Below, piece by piece: positions 17,115 to 27,200 of a stretch of 64,000 nucleotides of DNA. This DNA is from Streptomyces umbrinus (GTDB lineage Bacteria > Actinomycetota > Actinomycetes > Streptomycetales > Streptomycetaceae). Each line of letters starts with the position of its first letter. Position 1 is the stretch's first letter. Position numbers and translations under genes: made by a program. The notes under the pieces were generated by a model. It was not told where the DNA came from, made no database searches, and was given only the letters and a program-made list of their open reading frames with translations. Location of the stretch: the NCBI RefSeq assembly GCF_030817415.1, contig NZ_JAUSZI010000002.1, positions 992,001 through 1,056,000 of the forward strand, in the 5' to 3' direction.

Positions 17115-17969
17115 ATGGGGTGGGTCACGGCCGGCGACTACGAGGTCGGCCTCGACGGCGGAAAGGTCGTGTGCCGCAACGCCGCGGGACGGCAGTTGAA
17201 GTCCGTACCGGCCAAACTCGCGGACGATCCCGCGGTCATGGGACTGCGGCAGCTCGCCGAGTGGCTGGAACGGCACGAACGCCAGTGCCTCACCGATGTC
17301 GAGAAGTGGATGGTGCGCTCGCTTCCCGTGCCCCTCGCCGTCATCGCCCGGGTGTGGCCGGATCCCGCCTGGCAGAGCGCACTGCGCGATCTCGTCGTCA
17401 CCGGTCCGGACGGCGAAGTGGCCGGATTCCTCCGGGACGCCGACCTCGACCGCGGGCTCGGCCTCGTCGACCTCGACGGGGACAGCATCCGCATCGCCCC
17501 CGAGCTGGTCCACCTCCCCCACCCCGTCCTTCTCGACGACCTTGAGGAACTCCGGGAGTTCGCCGTCGAACTCGGCGTCGAGCAGCGGGCCCAGCAGCTC
17601 TTCCGCGAGGTGTGGCGGCGCCCCGCGGGCCTCGACGCCGAGGCCACCACCGTGGAGGACTACGCGGGCGGGGCGTTCAAGCAACTGCGCTTCCTGCACG
17701 GTCGAACCACCCAGCTCGGCTACCGCGTGCGCGGAGGCAACGCCGTCTGCTCCGTGCGGGAGGACGCCCGCGGTGTGGAGGCCCGGGTCTGGATCGGCGA
17801 CTACGACGGATACGAGGAGACCGAGACCGGCCCGCTCATGTGGACCGACGGCTCCGGCCGGGTGCTGAAGCTCGGTCAGGTGGGGCCCGTCGCCTGGTCG
17901 GAGGGCATGCGCATGGCTGCCGCCCTGTTCGCCGGGCGGGACATCGAGGACGAGGAGCAGGCGGCATGA
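17115..17969 (+). CDS. DUF4132 domain protein (MolR/YehI-like region), first gene of the yeh-like operon
   Basis: The ATG at 17115 follows GGGGAGGC and gives 284 aa. The protein resembles the DUF4132 region of MolR/YehI-type proteins: ADDPAVMGLRQLAEWL, VWPDPAWQSALRDLVV, IRIAPELVHLPHPVLLDDLEELREF and a C-terminal half with FKQLRFLHGRTTQLGYRV. No enzyme motif is visible. Its stop overlaps the ATG of the 1691-aa gene by 4 bp (ATGA), so it opens a translationally coupled five-gene operon with a MoxR ATPase. In E. coli the DUF4132 protein YehI is also adjacent to a MoxR/VWA/SWIM set, which supports the assignment; the molecular role is unknown. Confidence 0.75.
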   Translation: MGWVTAGDYEVGLDGGKVVCRNAAGRQLKSVPAKLADDPAVMGLRQLAEWLERHERQCLTDVEKWMVRSLPVPLAVIARVWPDPAWQSALRDLVVTGPDGEVAGFLRDADLDRGLGLVDLDGDSIRIAPELVHLPHPVLLDDLEELREFAVELGVEQRAQQLFREVWRRPAGLDAEATTVEDYAGGAFKQLRFLHGRTTQLGYRVRGGNAVCSVREDARGVEARVWIGDYDGYEETETGPLMWTDGSGRVLKLGQVGPVAWSEGMRMAAALFAGRDIEDEEQAA

Positions 17970-20900
17970 CCACCTACGCACACACCACCGCGGCCGCGCT
18001 CCTCGAAGCCGGTGCCGTCCTGCCCGTGGGCACCACCACCGGCGATGACGCCGACTCCCTCACCGTACGGACGTACACCCATCCCGCGCTGGACGGCCGG
18101 CTCGCCGTCCGTCTCGTGCCCGGCACCCTCGGCGAGGCCGAGGACCTCGCCCTGGAGTTCCTCGGTCTGGCCCGCGAACCGGAGACCCCCGAGGTCGGAC
18201 AGGTACGCCGCGAGACCCTCGGCTTCCCCGCCTGGGCACTGGTCAACGACCCGGCCAACGGCCACCACGCGCTGGCCCTGGTCAAGGACGTCGAACGGCT
18301 CGCACGCCAGGCCAAGTCCCGCCCCGGCACCGCCAAAGAGGGCTTCGAGGAACTCGGCGAGCGGCTCGGCCGTGCCGTGCCGCACTTCCTGCCCACCTTC
18401 TACGAGCAGGCGGCCCGGATCTTCCTCCAGCACGAGAACACGACGTACGCCGCGGCCTTCTTCGGCAAGGCCCGCGAGGCCGAGCGGGTGCACGCGCTCG
18501 CCGTCGACGAGGAGCGGCAGCGCGCCGTGTTCCTGGAGTTCGCCTTCGCCGGGGCGCTGACGGTCAAGGCGCTCAAGGAGTATGTGAAGGACCTGGCCCA
18601 CCGGCTCGATCCGGCCACGGCGTGGTCGCAGTTCCGGCAACTGTGCGTGGAGCGCTGCGCGGCGGGCATGCCGCCGTACGCTTCGCTGCCGCAGGACGCC
18701 CGCGGCCTGATCAAGGCCGCCGGGCTGTCCCGGGTCACCGAGGAATGCGCCCTGGTGGCCGACCTGGTCGCCTCGCCCGCCGCGGTGCGCGCGCCCGTCT
18801 CCTTCTGGACCGCCTACCGAGCCACCCTCGCGGTCCTCGCCGAGCGGCAACCGGCCGTACGGGCACGGCTGCTGGAGATCATGCCGACCACCTTGGGCCG
18901 CGAGGTCAAGGACGACGAGTTCTGGTTGACGCTGCTCGCGGAGAGCGGCGCCGACCGCCTCCTCACCGGCGAGAACGACGAGGGCGGCAAGGACGGCGAG
19001 GACAGTCGGGCCGATCGGGCCGGTCAGGACGGTGAGAAGGCGGGAGCCGTCGACGCGGCGGAGTGGCTCAGCCGCTGGGCCGCCCACCGCAAGCACGGCG
19101 GCACGGTCAGCAGCCGCTCCCCGCTCACCCTCCGGCTCGTCGAACGGATGGCGCCGCGGCTGCGTGCCGACGGCCGGACCGCGGACCTGTTCACGGGCCG
19201 CTGGCACGCCGGTGCCGACCTCGACCTGCTGGACCTGTGCGTGGCACAGGGAGTCCCCCTCGCCATGCCCGACCCGGACAAAGAGGTGTATCTGTCCCTC
19301 GACCGCTGGCTTCGCGACCGTGAGTCCGGTGGGCGCGACCTGACCGCCACCGCCGCGGACCCGCGTTTCCGGCCCCTGCTGCACCGGGCCATCGATGCGC
19401 TGAGCGACGACCGGACACTCGCCGGCGTGCTGGAGGCCCTCGCCGCCCATCCCGTACTGAGTGACGTGCTGCGCGAGTGGCTGGACGACGCGGCCGAGAC
19501 ATTCCGCGCCTCGACGGGCCTGCCCGGCGCCCGCGCGGCGCTCAACCGCCTGCGCCCCTTCCGGCCGGTCGCCGCCCGGGTCAGCCCTCAGGCGGTCGCG
19601 CGTGTCGGGGAGCACGAGATCGCACCGCTGCTCGGCCGCACCCTGCGGGCCGGCATCCCCGACGAACTGGGCTGGCCCGCCCTGGACGAGGCGCTGCGCC
19701 TCCTCGAAGCCGACACCGACACCGATGCCAGGACCAAGAGCGGGCGCAGGCGCCACCGTGACGACGACGCACTGCGCCTGACCGAGGCCTGGCCCGCGCT
19801 GATCCTCTCCCGCAGGCACAAGGCCGTCGTCGTCGGACCGGACAAGGTGCTGCTCGACCACGACCTGCGCCTGCCCGTCGAGCTGGACCGCTGGCAGCAA
19901 CCGCAGTTCCGCTACACCGACGGCGAACTGCTCGTGATGTGGCGGCAGGACAGCAAGCAGTTCGGCTACTGGTCGACCCGGCCGTCCGAGGTGTTCACCC
20001 TCGGCGGCGAGCAACTGCCCCACTGGTACAGCAACGACGCCGGTGACCCCTCCATCCCCCTTCCCGGCGGCGGCCGTGCCACCGGCGGACGCACCCTGCA
20101 CGCCGGCGACACCGTCCTGCCGCCGAGCCGGTCCGTCATAGGTGACGGCACGACGTGCTGGCGCCAGGGCAGGCAGGGCCGACAGCAGGTCTGGCTGGAG
20201 TACGACCCGGACACCGGTACGCACGGACGGGCGTCCCTGCCCGCCTTCCTGCGGTCCGGCATCCGTGAGGACGCCGCACTCCTGCAGCACCACTGCGAGG
20301 TCCTGCCGCTGCAACCCGGCCTCGAACAGAGCCCCTTCGGCACCGACGGCTCCGTGCTCGGCCGCTGGGTGCGCTCGGAGGGCGAAGGCACCGAGTCGCG
20401 GACGACCGCCGGTACGCCGGACGGCCGGACCGTCACCCTGCGAGCGTCCGGCTTCCCTCTCGGTGCGCTCCGACTGCCGGGAGGTGCCGAGCCCGTCGCC
20501 GCGTGCCTCAACATGCACGTCGTGCTGTTCGCCTCCGAGGACACCTCTGACACCGGCGAACTCGGCCGGGTCGTACCCGGTCAGCCGGGCGGGGAGTACG
20601 CCGCCGGCACCCGGCTCGTCCCGCCCCTCGCCTTCTGGCACGCACTGCGCCCCCGCGACGAACGGGCGTCCGCCGTGCTGCGCGCGCTCACCGACGAGGC
20701 GGTGGCCGACGTGCTGCGGGCCGGCGCCCGGGCCCTGATCGAGCGTGAGGCCCTGGTCGTCAAGGCCGGCGACGCCGCCGGTACCACCGTCGACGGCAAG
20801 CCCGTCGTCCCGTCGGTGGACGACTTCATTCGGCCTGCCGTGTCGACGGCTCTGCCCGGCCTCACCGACGAGCGGCTGCTCATCGGTGTGTCCGCCCTGG

Positions 20901-23041
20901 TCCGTGAGGCGCTCCGCCTCACCGGGACGGCTGCCGCGTTCGTGGCCCCGCCGGTCGAGAAGAAGCGGCCCGAACAGCGGCAGAACGAGGAGATGTTCGC
21001 CGACTACCGCCCCAAGCACGGCGAGGACCGGACCCTTCGCGCGGTCACCGCCGGCATCGCCGATCTGGGGGGATGGTGGGGAGGCAATCACGCGTGGACC
21101 GCGCTGCGCCAGATCCGGGCCGTGAACCATGTGCTGTCCGGACGGCCCGCAGAGGGCAAGCCGCTGCCCGATCTCGCGCAGACGGGCGCCCTCGGTGACG
21201 GCTGGCGGAGTGAGGAGCGCACGATCCCCGACATCGGCATCGTGTGGCCGTCGATCCTGGCCGTGCTGCGGCCGCTGGCCTACCGAACCGCCACGCCCAC
21301 CCTGACCGACGCCGAACGGGAATCCCTGCTCCTGCTGCTCGAGGCGGTCGCCGAAGGACCGCTGGCCGCACCCGGAGGGGGGCTGCGCGAGATCCTGCTG
21401 AGCGAGCCGCACACCAAGCAGCAGCGTGCCGGTCAGGTGCTCCGCCGGGACGGACGCACCGTGGTCCTCCTCGGCTGCCAGAACGTCGACAACGAGCGCA
21501 ACCGGGTCAGTTGGCTCGCCCTCGACCACGACCCCTCCGGCGCGTTCGGCGCCGTCGCCCACTTCACCCTGGACAAGGAGACCGCGGTGCAGCCGGCGTT
21601 CCCCGCCGACGGCCTGGCCGCCCTCACCCGGACGATCCGGGACAAGGGCGCGGCCCCCTGGCACTCCGAGGCGCCCGCCGCGTTCGCCGCAGCGACCCGC
21701 GACGGTCTGGGCCCCATCCAGGCCACCGTGCTCCTCGCCGCACGTCCGCAGAACCCCAGCGCCGACGTACTCGCCACGATCGGTCTGAAACCCCGGCAGA
21801 TGGACCTGGGCAACGGACGTCTGTCGTCGCTCGGCCGGGAGGACCGCTTCGCCCTCATGAGCGCTCTGCTGCCCGAGGACCCCGCCGACCTGTGGACCAC
21901 CGGACCGGACATCTCGGCCGCGGGCCGGGTGTGGGCCGAGCGCCTCGGTTCCGTCGTCCGCCTGCCCGAGGACCTCGCAGTCGATCTCGCCGGTCTGCCC
22001 GCCGACTCCGCCGAGGCCGTGCTCAATCCGGGGCTCACCCCCTGGATCAGCCGCACGACGGTCCAACGGCCGGACAAGGACGGCAACCTCGCCCCCGCGG
22101 ACCCCGCGGCGCTGCCCGGACGGTACGACCTGAGCCGTGCCGTCGCCTCCCTGACCGCACTCGCCTACGGCCTGCCGTACGGGGACCCGCTGCGTGCCCT
22201 CCTGCCCGAGGGCCTCGCCGCCCTGCGCCGCCGTCTCACCGACCCCGGGCTGCTGCTCGAACTCGACGTCATGTGGACGGACAAGGGCGGCTCGACGGCG
22301 GTCGAACTGCGCAAGGCGTACGGCCTTCCCTCCACCGGAGGCGCCGACGCACACGGACTGACGCCTGTCGGGGAGGCCCTCGTGCTGCGCCCCTGGTACG
22401 GCGAGCAGGAGGCGGTACTGCTCCGCCCCGCCGTGCTCACCGGTCCGGACGACTCGGTCCTCGGGCTCCTGGAGGGTCTGGTGGGTCCGAATCACGACGG
22501 TGGTCTCCACACCCTGCGCTCGATCCTCGGCGACGGACTCGACCGAGCCCTGGCGGCCGGCCTCGCCCCGGAGGGACCCGTCGGTCACGCACAGGACCCC
22601 ACTGTCGTCGCTCCCGCGCTGGTCGCCGAAGTGGCCGCGGCACGCGGTCTGAGTGAGGACGCGGCCGCGCTCTACCTCCAGTTGCTGGCCCTGCCCGATC
22701 CGACGGACCGCAACTGCGCACGCTGGACCGGCTGGAAGCCCGCTCGGCTCAAGAAGGCCCGCACCGAACTGGCCGCCACCGACCTGGTCGTCGAGGCGAA
22801 GCGACCGCGCGCCGGGCGCACCCTCTTCCTGCCCTGCGGCTGGCGCGACCTCAAGTCCCCCGCCCTGCCGGTGGAGACCTGGAAAGAGGGCCTCTACCCG
22901 GTGCGCGACCGCTCGCGTGCCGTGCCCCGCCTCCCGGTGCCCGACCTGTTCGCCCGCGCCTGGCAACGCGTCCAGGACGGTGACGCGCCCGCCTACGAGA
23001 AGCTCACCACCCGCGCCACCCGGAAGGGCCGCCGCCGATGA
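17966..23041 (+). CDS. Very large cytosolic protein of the MoxR/SWIM operon
   Basis: A 1691-aa protein beginning MTTYAHTTAAALLEAG; the ATG at 17966 overlaps the previous stop. I recognise no catalytic domain and no TM helix or signal. Residues about 1-300 are helical (FYEQAARIFLQHENTTYAAAFFGKAREAE), residues about 335-355 form an acidic, Gly-rich linker, and the central part is beta-rich with many W/Y residues. The last 130 residues look like a winged-helix (WKPARLKKARTELAATDLV) plus a basic tail ending KGRRR. Similar proteins are commonly labelled only DNA-binding protein. Its fixed place between DUF4132 and MoxR genes suggests it is the scaffold or main client of the ATPase. Confidence 0.8.
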   Translation: MTTYAHTTAAALLEAGAVLPVGTTTGDDADSLTVRTYTHPALDGRLAVRLVPGTLGEAEDLALEFLGLAREPETPEVGQVRRETLGFPAWALVNDPANGHHALALVKDVERLARQAKSRPGTAKEGFEELGERLGRAVPHFLPTFYEQAARIFLQHENTTYAAAFFGKAREAERVHALAVDEERQRAVFLEFAFAGALTVKALKEYVKDLAHRLDPATAWSQFRQLCVERCAAGMPPYASLPQDARGLIKAAGLSRVTEECALVADLVASPAAVRAPVSFWTAYRATLAVLAERQPAVRARLLEIMPTTLGREVKDDEFWLTLLAESGADRLLTGENDEGGKDGEDSRADRAGQDGEKAGAVDAAEWLSRWAAHRKHGGTVSSRSPLTLRLVERMAPRLRADGRTADLFTGRWHAGADLDLLDLCVAQGVPLAMPDPDKEVYLSLDRWLRDRESGGRDLTATAADPRFRPLLHRAIDALSDDRTLAGVLEALAAHPVLSDVLREWLDDAAETFRASTGLPGARAALNRLRPFRPVAARVSPQAVARVGEHEIAPLLGRTLRAGIPDELGWPALDEALRLLEADTDTDARTKSGRRRHRDDDALRLTEAWPALILSRRHKAVVVGPDKVLLDHDLRLPVELDRWQQPQFRYTDGELLVMWRQDSKQFGYWSTRPSEVFTLGGEQLPHWYSNDAGDPSIPLPGGGRATGGRTLHAGDTVLPPSRSVIGDGTTCWRQGRQGRQQVWLEYDPDTGTHGRASLPAFLRSGIREDAALLQHHCEVLPLQPGLEQSPFGTDGSVLGRWVRSEGEGTESRTTAGTPDGRTVTLRASGFPLGALRLPGGAEPVAACLNMHVVLFASEDTSDTGELGRVVPGQPGGEYAAGTRLVPPLAFWHALRPRDERASAVLRALTDEAVADVLRAGARALIEREALVVKAGDAAGTTVDGKPVVPSVDDFIRPAVSTALPGLTDERLLIGVSALVREALRLTGTAAAFVAPPVEKKRPEQRQNEEMFADYRPKHGEDRTLRAVTAGIADLGGWWGGNHAWTALRQIRAVNHVLSGRPAEGKPLPDLAQTGALGDGWRSEERTIPDIGIVWPSILAVLRPLAYRTATPTLTDAERESLLLLLEAVAEGPLAAPGGGLREILLSEPHTKQQRAGQVLRRDGRTVVLLGCQNVDNERNRVSWLALDHDPSGAFGAVAHFTLDKETAVQPAFPADGLAALTRTIRDKGAAPWHSEAPAAFAAATRDGLGPIQATVLLAARPQNPSADVLATIGLKPRQMDLGNGRLSSLGREDRFALMSALLPEDPADLWTTGPDISAAGRVWAERLGSVVRLPEDLAVDLAGLPADSAEAVLNPGLTPWISRTTVQRPDKDGNLAPADPAALPGRYDLSRAVASLTALAYGLPYGDPLRALLPEGLAALRRRLTDPGLLLELDVMWTDKGGSTAVELRKAYGLPSTGGADAHGLTPVGEALVLRPWYGEQEAVLLRPAVLTGPDDSVLGLLEGLVGPNHDGGLHTLRSILGDGLDRALAAGLAPEGPVGHAQDPTVVAPALVAEVAAARGLSEDAAALYLQLLALPDPTDRNCARWTGWKPARLKKARTELAATDLVVEAKRPRAGRTLFLPCGWRDLKSPALPVETWKEGLYPVRDRSRAVPRLPVPDLFARAWQRVQDGDAPAYEKLTTRATRKGRRR

Positions 23042-23111
23042 CCACCGCCCGAGCCCACCGGACGAACCCCTGATGACGACCTCCCGACCCGACCGGACGG
23101 ACCACCGATGA
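23038..23111 (+). other. Two minicistrons (11 and 12 codons) coupling the large gene to the MoxR gene
   Basis: The large gene's stop (23039-23041) overlaps an ATG at 23038 that opens an 11-residue frame (MTTARAHRTNP) ending at 23071-23073. That stop overlaps an ATG at 23073 opening a 12-residue frame (MTTSRPDRTDHR), whose stop at 23109-23111 overlaps the MoxR ATG at 23108. The two units are about 80% identical over 35 bp, so this looks like a tandem duplication of the start region that kept every stop/start overlap. A terminating ribosome could reinitiate step by step into the MoxR gene. Neither peptide needs to be functional. Confidence 0.6.
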
Positions 23112-24277
23112 CCACCACCCTGGCCGCCGACACGGCCCGCCAGATCACTCCGCCCGAGGACCGGCACGCCACCGAGCTGGCCTTCCTCGCCGCCTACGAC
23201 GACGGGCCGCGCCCACCCGCGTGGCGGCTCACGCCCCGTGCCGTCGTCACGTTCGTCATGGGCAGCGACGGCCGGGCCCTGCGGCTGCCCGACGACGCCC
23301 CTACGCCCGAGGGTGTGCCGCGGCGCCTCGTCGTCGAGGGCAAGTTCGTCGGCGACCGAGCCCTGGTCGAGCGGTGCGTCGTCACCCTCGCCGGCGAGCG
23401 CGGGCTGCTGCTCGTCGGCGAGCCCGGCACCGCCAAGTCCATGCTGTCCGAGCTGCTGTCCGCCGCCGTCTGCGGCACCAGCGGCCTGGTCGTCCAGGGC
23501 ACCGCGGGCACGACGGAGGACCAGCTGAAGTACGGCTGGAACTACGCCCTGTTGCTGGCCCAGGGACCCAGCCGCCAGGCCCTCGTGCCCTCGCCCGTCC
23601 TGACCGCCATGACCCGGGGAGCCGTCGCCCGGGTGGAGGAGGTCACCCGCTGCCTGCCCGAAGTGCAGGACGCACTGGTGTCGTTGCTCTCCGAGCGGCG
23701 CATCGCCGTACCCGAACTGGCGGGCACCGAGGACTCCCTGGCCCACGCGGCACCCGGCTTCAGCCTCATCGCGACGGCCAACCTGCGCGACAAGGGGGTC
23801 TCCGAGATGTCGGCCGCGCTGAAGCGCCGCTTCAACTTCGAGACCGTCGGTCCCATCGCGGACCTCGACGCCGAGACCGCGCTCGTGCGCAGCCAGGCAC
23901 GCACCTCGGTCGAGCGGGCCGGAGCACCCTTCCGCGTCGACGACGCCGTACTGGAAGCCCTCATCACGGCCTTCCGGGACCTGCGGGAGGGCCGGTCCGC
24001 GGAGGGCTGGGAGGTCGAGCGGCCCTCCACGGTGATGAGCACCGCGGAAGCCGTGTCCGTGGCGGGCGCGCTGGGGCTCGCCGCCGCCTACTTCCCGGGC
24101 GACCGTGATGTCCTCGGCCTGCTGCCCGGTCACCTCCTCGGTGTGGTCCGCAAGGACGACCCCGCCGACGCGGCCCGGCTGCGCGGCTACTGGGACGGCC
24201 CCGTCAGGCGCCGCGCCGAACAGGGCTCCGCCACCTGGCGCACCCTGTGGGACCTGCGCACCGTCCTGGAGGACTGA
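23108..24277 (+). CDS. MoxR-family AAA+ ATPase, YehL-like (second system)
   Basis: This 389-aa AAA+ ATPase has Walker A GEPGTAKS (104-111), the long insertion GTAGTTEDQLKYGWNYALLL typical of the YehL-like group (about 131-150), a Walker B-like VARVEEV (173-179) in which the usual Asp-Glu is Glu-Glu, sensor 1 ATANLRDKG (222-230) and an arginine finger in ALKRRF (237-242). It should use ATP to remodel partner proteins together with the VWA protein encoded downstream. The start overlaps a minicistron stop, and the next gene begins 5 bp after its stop. It is the motor of the operon. Confidence 0.92.
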   Translation: MTTTLAADTARQITPPEDRHATELAFLAAYDDGPRPPAWRLTPRAVVTFVMGSDGRALRLPDDAPTPEGVPRRLVVEGKFVGDRALVERCVVTLAGERGLLLVGEPGTAKSMLSELLSAAVCGTSGLVVQGTAGTTEDQLKYGWNYALLLAQGPSRQALVPSPVLTAMTRGAVARVEEVTRCLPEVQDALVSLLSERRIAVPELAGTEDSLAHAAPGFSLIATANLRDKGVSEMSAALKRRFNFETVGPIADLDAETALVRSQARTSVERAGAPFRVDDAVLEALITAFRDLREGRSAEGWEVERPSTVMSTAEAVSVAGALGLAAAYFPGDRDVLGLLPGHLLGVVRKDDPADAARLRGYWDGPVRRRAEQGSATWRTLWDLRTVLED

Positions 24278-24282
24278 CCGCC

Positions 24283-27200
24283 GTGCCCCTCTCCCCCGAC
24301 GAAGCCGTCGCGGCCCTCACCGACCCGGCGGCGCCCTACCTCATCGGCGTACGGCACCACGCGCCCTCCCTGGCCGCGGCCGTGCCCGCGCTGCTGGACG
24401 CGGCCGAGCCGGACGTGCTGCTCGTCGAACTCCCCGGCGAAATGCAGGAATGGCTGCCCTGGCTCGGTCATGAGGAGACGCGGGCCCCGGTCGCCCTCGC
24501 CGCCGCTCCCCGCGACGGGGGCGGCGGCCGGGGCCCGGCCTTCTATCCGTTCGCCGACTTCTCGCCCGAACTCGCCGCCGTGCGCTGGGCCGCGCGACAC
24601 GACGTGCCGGTCGTCGCGTGCGACCTGCCGCTCGCCGACCGGGCGTGGAGCGCCGAACGGCACACCTCCGCATGCCCGGACGACGGTACGGACCGGGCCT
24701 CGGCCCCGGAGCAGCCCGGCACTCCCACCGATCCGGCGTCCGCGTCGCCCTCCGACAGTTCCACCGCTCCGGCATCGGCACAGTCGCCCGGCGGTACCGG
24801 CTCCGACGAGGTCGCTGCCCGCGAGACACCCAGCGTTCCCGATCCCGTCGGCGTCCACGAGACGTTCCACCGGGCCGGCCTCGCCGCCGCGCTACGGGTC
24901 CGGCTCACGGGCCGTACCGGTGACGACCTCTGGGACCGCCTCGTCGAGACGGCCGCCCCGGGCTCGCCTCCCGAAGCACTGCGGCGGGCCGCCCTCCTGA
25001 CGGGCTGGGCGCTGCGCGAGGACGCAGAGGCCTCGGGAGGCGTGCCCGAGCTGGACCTGCGGCGCGAGGAGTGGATGCGCGCCCGGCTGGCCGCCGCCAC
25101 CGCGAACGGCGAACGAGCAGCCGTGCTCGTCGGCGCCTTCCACGCCCCGGCGTTGACGTCACCGGGCACACCGACGGAGCCCCGATCGCCCGCCCCCATC
25201 GGCTCGGACTCCGAGGCCCCGGCATGGACGACGTCGTTCATCCCCTACACCTATGCACTCCTGGACGAGCGGTCCGGGTACCCGGCGGGCATCCGGGACC
25301 CGGAATGGCAGCACCTGGTTCTGGGCGCGGCGGGCGACCCGGTCGCGTTGGAAGACGCCCTGACACGCGCCGCCGTGCAGATCTGTGCCCAACTGCGCTC
25401 CCTCGGCCACCCGTCGGGACCCGCCGATGCCCGGGAGATCTGCCGCCTCGCGGGAGACCTCGCCCGACTGCGTGGACTCCCCGCGGCCGGCCGGGGCGAG
25501 CTGGTCGAAGCGGTGCAGACCGTACTCACACAGGGGGAGCCGTACGGGCGCGGCCGAGCCGTCGCACAGGCGATGGAGCGAGTACTCGTGGGAACGCGCG
25601 GCGGCCGCCCGGCACCCGGAGCACCCCGCAGTGGACTCGCTCCGGCCGTGGAGGCGGAGCTGGCGGCGTTGGGGCTGCCCGGGCCCGACAGCCACGGCAC
25701 CGACGCCACGCGGGATCTGCGCCTGGACCCACTGCGCTCCGACATGGACGCCCGCCGAGAACTCCTGTTGCAGCGCCTGACCGTGTGCGGTGTGCCGTAC
25801 GGAGAGGCAAAGGAAGTCGTCGGCGCAGGCGGCTCCGAGGCGCTGACCTCTCGCTGGGAGGTGCGCTGGACGCCCGCCACGGCGGCCATGCTGACCGCGG
25901 CCGGTGTCCGGGGAGTCACCCCCGCGCAGGCCGCCGAGGGGTTGCTGCGCGAACGCCGGCGCGCGGAGCGGGACGAGGGCGGGCCAACAGCGGCGCAGAC
26001 CCTGCACGGCCTTCGGCAGGCGGCGGAGTGCGGCCTGCCCGCCCTCACGGACGAACGCCTCTCCGACGTCCGCGAGGTGCTGCCGCAGTCCGCCACGCTG
26101 CCGGAACTCCTCGCCGGCCTGACCCTGTTGGACCGTCTGCGGGCGGGTCACGTCGCAGGCCTCGACACCGACGAGGAACGTACCGACACGGTGGCCACCG
26201 TGGCCGAGCTGCTGACCGCCGCGGCGGTGCGGCAGGTGGACGGTCTCACCGGTTCCGAGGACCGGGGCGACGCACACGCGCTGCTCGAACTCGCCCATCG
26301 CGCGGACCTCTTGGGCGGCATACGGCTCGCCGACGCGCTCGCCCGGCTGGCCGCCGACGGCTCCCCGCTGATGCGCGGCGCCGCCGGAGCCGTACGCGTT
26401 CTCCTCGGTCACGAGGACCCGCATGTTCTGGGCGATCGCGTCGCTTCCTGGGTCGACTCGGCCAGCACTCCCGAGGCCCGGACCGCCCTCACCGACCGGC
26501 TCATCGGGGTGCTTACCGCCGCGGGCCCACTCCTGGAGGCGGCGGCCCCCGCCCTGGAGCCGCTGCTCAACCGCATCATCGAGATGCCCGACCGGCAGTT
26601 CCTCGACCGGCTCCCGGCGCTCCGGGGAGGCTTCGACACCCTCAGTCCGGCGGCACGCGACCGGCTCCTCGACACCGTCGAAGAGCGCCTCGCCACCACG
26701 CATCTGACCGACACCGGCGGCGTCGACCCCGCGGCACTCGCCACCTGGACCCGCGCGGACCTCGCGGCCCGCGCCGCCCTCCGCGCGCTCGGGCTCCTAC
26801 CTCCGCCCAATCCGCCCAATCCGCCCAATCCGCCCAAGGGGGACGACCGCGTTCCGGCGACCCAGAGTCCCGAAGCGCGCGAAGCCTCCAAAACCCTCGG
26901 GAGCCCCGGAACCGAGGCAACCGAAGCAACCGAAGCAACCGAGCGAGTCGCTGAGCACTCCCTCGAGGATCACGTCCTCGCGTCCGCCGACCGCTGGCGG
27001 CTCGTACTCGGCCGTCGTACGGATCAACTGCCGCGCTCGGCCTCGGCGTTCGCGACCGCGCTGGACGAGTTGTACGGCAGTGGACGCGGCGAGGGCAGCA
27101 GGGGCGACCTGACCGGACCTCGCCGACGCGGCGGGGGCGGCCGGGAGGCTTCGTACCCAGGAGTGCGTGAGTGGTCCGAGGAACTGGCCGCCCTGTTCGG

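Noticed and set aside
15605..17128. Apparent single fusion of an OGG-fold protein with a peptidoglycan-binding protein
   Set aside because: The join is an artefact of the frameshift at about 16.2 kb; a proper stop for the glycosylase and a proper start plus signal peptide for the secreted protein lie in between.
17876..24133. Open minus-strand frame of about 2085 codons
   Set aside because: It is antisense to the 1691-aa and MoxR genes; its protein is a low-complexity Gly/Arg/Gln-rich stream caused by GC-skewed codon positions, with no start signal.
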